Assembly: GCA_022781015.1 (NCBI GenBank)
Contig: JALEUF010000178.1
Location: forward strand, 1-9,004
DNA length: 9,004 nucleotides
DNA from: Caryophanales bacterium
GTDB taxonomy: Bacteria > Bacillota_I > Bacilli_A > RFN20 > CAG-826
Reading direction: 5' to 3'
Both the position numbers and the translations under genes were made by a program. The notes beneath the pieces are model-generated. The model was not told where the DNA came from, searched no databases, and was given only the letters and a program-made list of their open reading frames with translations. Position 1 is the first letter of the stretch. Each line of letters opens with the position of its first letter. Of the stretch, positions 5,987-9,004 are shown in pieces.

Positions 5987-6976
5987 ATGGGACTATTTTC
6001 GTTTTTAAAGAATAAATTCTCATCTAAAAAAGAAGATGAATCTACAAAGACATATGAAAAAGGGCTAGCTAAATCCAGGAAGGCTTTTGCCTCTAGATTA
6101 GATGAACTTTCAAAACGTTATTCAAAGATAGATTCTTCTTATTTTGAGGAATTGGAAGAAATATTAATCGAGGCCGATGTAGGGGTGTCTTTATCTATTA
6201 AGCTTTGCGAAGAATTGCTTGAAAAGGCAAAAGAGGAAAACCTAACCGAGCCAGTCAAGATTAATGAAGCCCTTATCGATTTGATGTTTGTTGATTATGC
6301 AACTAGTGGAGGCGAGATTGAAAATGAAATCAATTTTTCCTCCAAACCAACTGTTTTATTGGTCGAAGGTGTTAATGGGGTCGGCAAGACTACTACGATT
6401 GCCAAATTAGCCTATAGATATAAAAATAAGGGTAAGAAGGTAATGCTAGTAGCTGCCGATACTTTTAGGGCTGGTGCAGTCGAACAACTCAAAGTTTGGG
6501 CTTCTAGACTAGACGTCCCGATTGTTTTTGGTGCACCTGAATCTGATCCGGCTTCTGTTGCTTTTGATGGGGCTAGACGTGCTAAAGCCGAGAATATTGA
6601 TTTATTAATCGTAGATACGGCTGGAAGAATCCAAACTAAGTCAAACTTAATGCAAGAATTAGGCAAGATTAGCCGTGTATTAAATAAAGAAATAGAAGGG
6701 GCTCCACAGGAAACATTTTTGGTAATAGATGCGACTACCGGACAAAATGGGGTAATCCAGGCCAAGGCATTTAAGGAAGTATCTTCTTTATCTGGAATCG
6801 TAGTTACTAAGATGGACGGGACTTCTAAAGGAGGGATTATCCTTTCTATAAGAGATGAATTGGGTGTTCCTGTCCGTTTCATGGGTTTAGGCGAAAGAAT
6901 GGAAGATCTAGAGGAATTCGATTTATCTAAATACCTTTATGGGCTGTTGCTAGGAAATGAAGATGAAGGAAAATAA
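5987..6976 (+). CDS. ftsY: Signal recognition particle receptor FtsY
   Basis: A 329-residue SRP GTPase that receives the ribosome-Ffh complex at the inner face of the membrane and hands it to the translocon. It has a short amphipathic, basic start (MGLFSFLKNKF) likely to touch lipid and a brief charged linker rather than a long acidic A domain. The N domain runs to about residue 118 and the G domain from about 119. Motifs: GVNGVGKTT (128-136), DTFRAGA (158-164), DTAGR (210-214), TKMDG (274-278) and GLGE (300-303). The closing signature FMGLGERMEDLEEFD is FtsY-type and distinguishes it from Ffh. AAGGA (5974-5978) inside the end of rnc is a good ribosome site 8 bases before the ATG. It overlaps ylxM by 14 bases and lies in one unit with ffh, its partner. 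Confidence 0.97.
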   Translation: MGLFSFLKNKFSSKKEDESTKTYEKGLAKSRKAFASRLDELSKRYSKIDSSYFEELEEILIEADVGVSLSIKLCEELLEKAKEENLTEPVKINEALIDLMFVDYATSGGEIENEINFSSKPTVLLVEGVNGVGKTTTIAKLAYRYKNKGKKVMLVAADTFRAGAVEQLKVWASRLDVPIVFGAPESDPASVAFDGARRAKAENIDLLIVDTAGRIQTKSNLMQELGKISRVLNKEIEGAPQETFLVIDATTGQNGVIQAKAFKEVSSLSGIVVTKMDGTSKGGIILSIRDELGVPVRFMGLGERMEDLEEFDLSKYLYGLLLGNEDEGK

Positions 6977-7307
6977 TCTAGTCGAGGAAAAAGAAAGGCA
7001 ATATGCCCTCTTTAAGATATATGGAGGGCTTCTTAGTTCTAGACAAAAAGAGGATCTAGAAAACTATTTAGGTTTTGATTTGTCTTTATCTGAGATATCA
7101 AATGAATTAGGCGTTTCTAAATCCGCTGTATCTGATTCTATTCATAAAGCCATTTCTAATTTAGAATATTTCGAAGACATTCTCGGATTATATAAAAAAA
7201 GACTTGATGTAAATGCTGCTATTGATTCAATAATGGCGGTCGAGGATGAAATGACTAGGTTAAAACTGTTCGAGTCTTTAGGAAGGGTGATAAAAGATGG
7301 CATTTGA
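6963..7307 (+). CDS. ylxM: YlxM family SRP-associated HTH protein
   Basis: A 114-residue protein of the UPF0122/YlxM family, which almost always lies just before ffh in Gram-positive bacteria. Related proteins bind the SRP, and a stimulatory effect on its GTPases has been reported in streptococci. Visible features are the family's LLSSRQKEDLENYL (23-36), a sigma-70 region-4-like helix-turn-helix (about 40-66, SLSEISNELGVSKSAVSDSI) and a helical charged tail. An ATG two codons earlier (6957) is possible, but AGGA at 6952-6955 would be only 1 base from it and is 7 bases from 6963, so 6963 is preferred. It overlaps ftsY by 14 bases and ffh by 11, suggesting translational coupling. It ends in TGA, while every other complete gene here ends in TAA or TAG. 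Confidence 0.92.
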   Translation: MKENNLVEEKERQYALFKIYGGLLSSRQKEDLENYLGFDLSLSEISNELGVSKSAVSDSIHKAISNLEYFEDILGLYKKRLDVNAAIDSIMAVEDEMTRLKLFESLGRVIKDGI

Positions 7308-8631
7308 ATCATTATCTGACCGTTTTGGTCAAATATTTAAAAAATTAAGAGGACAATCCAGGCTAAGTGAAGCCAATATGGACGAGATGCTAAAAGAGAT
7401 TAGGGTTGCTCTTTTAGAAGCTGACGTCAATTTTAAGGTTGTCAAATCATTCGTAAATGATGTTAAAGAAAAAGCCATTGGTCAAGATGTCTATTCCAAA
7501 GTCAATCCTTCCCAGATGGTTGTTAAGATTGTCCATGATGAAATCGAATCCTTGTTAGGAGATGAGCAAAACGGGATCAATTATACAAAAGGCGGGCTTA
7601 CTACAATCATGTTAGTAGGTCTTCAAGGCACAGGTAAGACTACAACTGCCGGCAAATTAGCATATTTAATGCAAAAAGAAGGCAAGAAGGTCATGCTTGG
7701 CGCCCTTGACGTATACCGTCCTGCCGCTATTGATCAGTTAAGGACAGTATCTAATGATGTAGGCTGTTCTTTCTTTACCTTAGGTATACAAGATCCAGTC
7801 GATATAGCAATCAAGGCTAAAGAAAAAGCTCTTGAAGAGCATATGGATGTCCTTATTCTAGATACGGCTGGCCGACTTCAAATAGATGAGACATTGATGG
7901 AAGAATTAAAGAAAATCAACCATGTAGTCCATCCTGAAGAAGTATTGCTTTTAGTTGATGCTGCTGCTGGTCAAGATAGCGTTAACGTTGCTAATGCATT
8001 TAATAGCTCGCTTAGATTAACTGGATTAATCATGTCCAAACTCGATGGCGATGCTAGGGGTGGCGCGGCTTTGTCTATTAAATATTTGACTGGTTTGCCA
8101 ATTAAATTTGCTGGTACCGGAGAAAAGAAATCCGATATGGAGATTTTCTATCCTTCAAGAATGGCCGATAGGATTCTTGGGATGGGCGATATTGTTACTT
8201 TAGTAGAAAAGGCTAAAGAGAATATCGACGAAAAAGAAGCCGAAAAAGAAGCCAAGAAGATGATGGATGGGGAATTTACCCTTGAAGACATGCTTAAGCA
8301 AATGAAAATGGTCAGGAGATTAGGCTCGCTTGGTTCTATTGCCAAGATGATTCCTGGCATGCCGAAAATAACTGATGAACAAAAAGATATGGCAGAAAAA
8401 GAAATGAAAATCTTTGAGTCTGTCATTAATTCAATGACCCCATATGAAAGAAGGCATCCTGAAATATTGCGTTATTCCCATAAAAATAGGATTGCCAAAG
8501 GATGTGGACTTACTAATGCCGACGTAAATCGTGTCATTAGGAAATATGACCAATCAAAGCTTATGATGAAACAATTAAAGCAATATCAAAAAAGCGGTAA
8601 GGGACAAGCTGGATTCCCTCCGTTTAGATAG
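7297..8631 (+). CDS. ffh: Signal recognition particle protein Ffh (SRP54)
   Basis: A 444-residue SRP GTPase that binds signal sequences emerging from ribosomes and, with SRP RNA and FtsY, targets membrane and secreted proteins. The N domain (1-about 95) includes the conserved VALLEADVN. The G domain has GLQGTGKTT (108-116), DVYRPAA (138-144), DTAGR (189-193), SKLDGDARGG (247-256) and GTGEK (273-277). The methionine-rich M domain (about 320-444) starts with FTLEDMLKQMKMV and keeps LGSIAKMIPGM. The RNA-binding motif reads S394-H-K-N-R-I-A-K-G-C-G404, whereas the family norm is S-R-x-x-R-I-A-x-G-S-G: Arg to His at 395 and Ser to Cys at 403. All GTPase motifs look active. A GGAAGGGTGAT stretch (7281-7291) gives a good ribosome site for the ATG at 7297, which overlaps the end of ylxM. 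No SRP RNA gene is seen in the window. Confidence 0.97.
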   Translation: MAFESLSDRFGQIFKKLRGQSRLSEANMDEMLKEIRVALLEADVNFKVVKSFVNDVKEKAIGQDVYSKVNPSQMVVKIVHDEIESLLGDEQNGINYTKGGLTTIMLVGLQGTGKTTTAGKLAYLMQKEGKKVMLGALDVYRPAAIDQLRTVSNDVGCSFFTLGIQDPVDIAIKAKEKALEEHMDVLILDTAGRLQIDETLMEELKKINHVVHPEEVLLLVDAAAGQDSVNVANAFNSSLRLTGLIMSKLDGDARGGAALSIKYLTGLPIKFAGTGEKKSDMEIFYPSRMADRILGMGDIVTLVEKAKENIDEKEAEKEAKKMMDGEFTLEDMLKQMKMVRRLGSLGSIAKMIPGMPKITDEQKDMAEKEMKIFESVINSMTPYERRHPEILRYSHKNRIAKGCGLTNADVNRVIRKYDQSKLMMKQLKQYQKSGKGQAGFPPFR

Positions 8632-8640
8632 GAGTAAATT

Positions 8641-9004
8641 ATGGCCGAAGAAGTATTATTCAAACCTCGCGACCTTTATAACAAGGAACTTAAGGATAAA
8701 TACCATCAAGCTGCCCTTGAGGCTTTTGATGATTTAAAAGTCAAATCCGAAGTAGATACTGCCGCCAATGCAATCCATGTCAAAGAATATAATTTGGCAC
8801 TAGAAAGGCAAAAGAAGAAAGAAGGGGAACTATCTTCTTCAAATACTAAAAAGGTAGTTACTGCAATATTCATGGCCCTTTTCTTTGTTGCTGGTGCCTT
8901 ATTGTTACTATTTACCTTTTTGACAATGGCTCCTGGCAATTTCAATTGGATTATGCTTCTAATTGGATTAGCTTTGATTGCTGCTGGCATTGGTTTTATT
9001 TTCT
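8641..9004 (+). CDS. Unrecognised two-helix (or more) membrane protein, 3' end outside the window
   Basis: An open frame of 121 codons runs from an ATG at 8641 off the window end without a stop. AGGAG (8630-8634), overlapping the ffh stop, lies 6 bases before the ATG, an ideal ribosome site, so this is a real gene in the same unit. I do not recognise the family. Residues 1-70 are charged and hydrophilic, probably helical, with basic clusters RQKKK (56-60) and KK (70-71). Two hydrophobic stretches follow: about 72-95 (VVTAIFMALFFVAGALLLLF and on) and about 103-121 (IMLLIGLALIAAGIGF), with a short MAPGNFNW turn. Positive charges before the first helix suggest a cytoplasmic N-terminus. In Bacillus, rpsP follows ffh, and this is not ribosomal protein S16. 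Its base and codon use resembles its neighbours. Confidence 0.8.
   Translation, partial: MAEEVLFKPRDLYNKELKDKYHQAALEAFDDLKVKSEVDTAANAIHVKEYNLALERQKKKEGELSSSNTKKVVTAIFMALFFVAGALLLLFTFLTMAPGNFNWIMLLIGLALIAAGIGFIF

Noticed and set aside
6412..6882. A 156-codon open frame on the minus strand
   Set aside because: It lies fully opposite the FtsY GTPase domain, whose motifs prove the + strand frame.
6957..6962. Alternative ylxM start two codons upstream
   Set aside because: The AGGA ribosome site would be only 1 base away; 6963 has normal spacing. The choice changes just two residues.

Overview
This looks like a chromosomal segment of a low-GC Gram-positive bacterium (Bacillota, Bacilli in the broad sense). 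The evidence is the gene set: an Asp23-family yloU, then a fatty acid kinase yloV/fakA, recG, rnc, ftsY, ylxM and ffh, all on the + strand in an order that recalls the Bacillus subtilis ylo-rnc-ffh region. Coding is AT-rich, and arginine is often AGG/AGA. The standard stop code fits: every tryptophan I checked is TGG, and ylxM ends in TGA. An uncultured or reduced lineage related to Erysipelotrichales, RF39 or the Mollicutes is possible, but sequence reading alone cannot place it.

Layout. Positions 1-406 are the 3' end of a 23S rRNA gene. A spacer without tRNAs follows, then a short 5S rRNA (531-642) and a probable rRNA terminator (655-676). A control region (about 700-881) holds a dyad, a promoter and a leader hairpin ahead of yloU-fakA (882-2964). 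A strong intrinsic terminator (2971-2998) closes that unit. A gene-poor gap of about 260 bases leads to the promoter of a second unit, recG-rnc-ftsY-ylxM-ffh, plus an incomplete membrane-protein gene that runs off the window end. Genes in the second unit are tightly packed: 30 bp between recG and rnc, 2 bp between rnc and ftsY, then overlaps of 14 and 11 bp.

How the genes relate. ftsY, ylxM and ffh are the protein side of signal-recognition-particle targeting: Ffh binds signal sequences and SRP RNA, FtsY is its membrane receptor, and YlxM is a small HTH protein co-encoded with them. RNase III processes double-stranded RNA, including rRNA precursors. RecG remodels stalled forks and branched DNA. 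YloU and FakA are an envelope-associated protein and a lipid-precursor kinase.

Notable points. Compared with the B. subtilis layout (family knowledge, recalled), smc is missing between rnc and ftsY, and the plsX-fab-acp block is missing between recG and rnc. recG and rnc have forced start codons without a properly spaced Shine-Dalgarno site and with -10-like boxes directly upstream, which suggests leaderless starts. Ffh carries unusual residues in its SRP-RNA-binding motif. I see no CRISPR array, mobile element, defence island or clearly new multi-gene system; this is mainly a housekeeping region with some oddities in detail.
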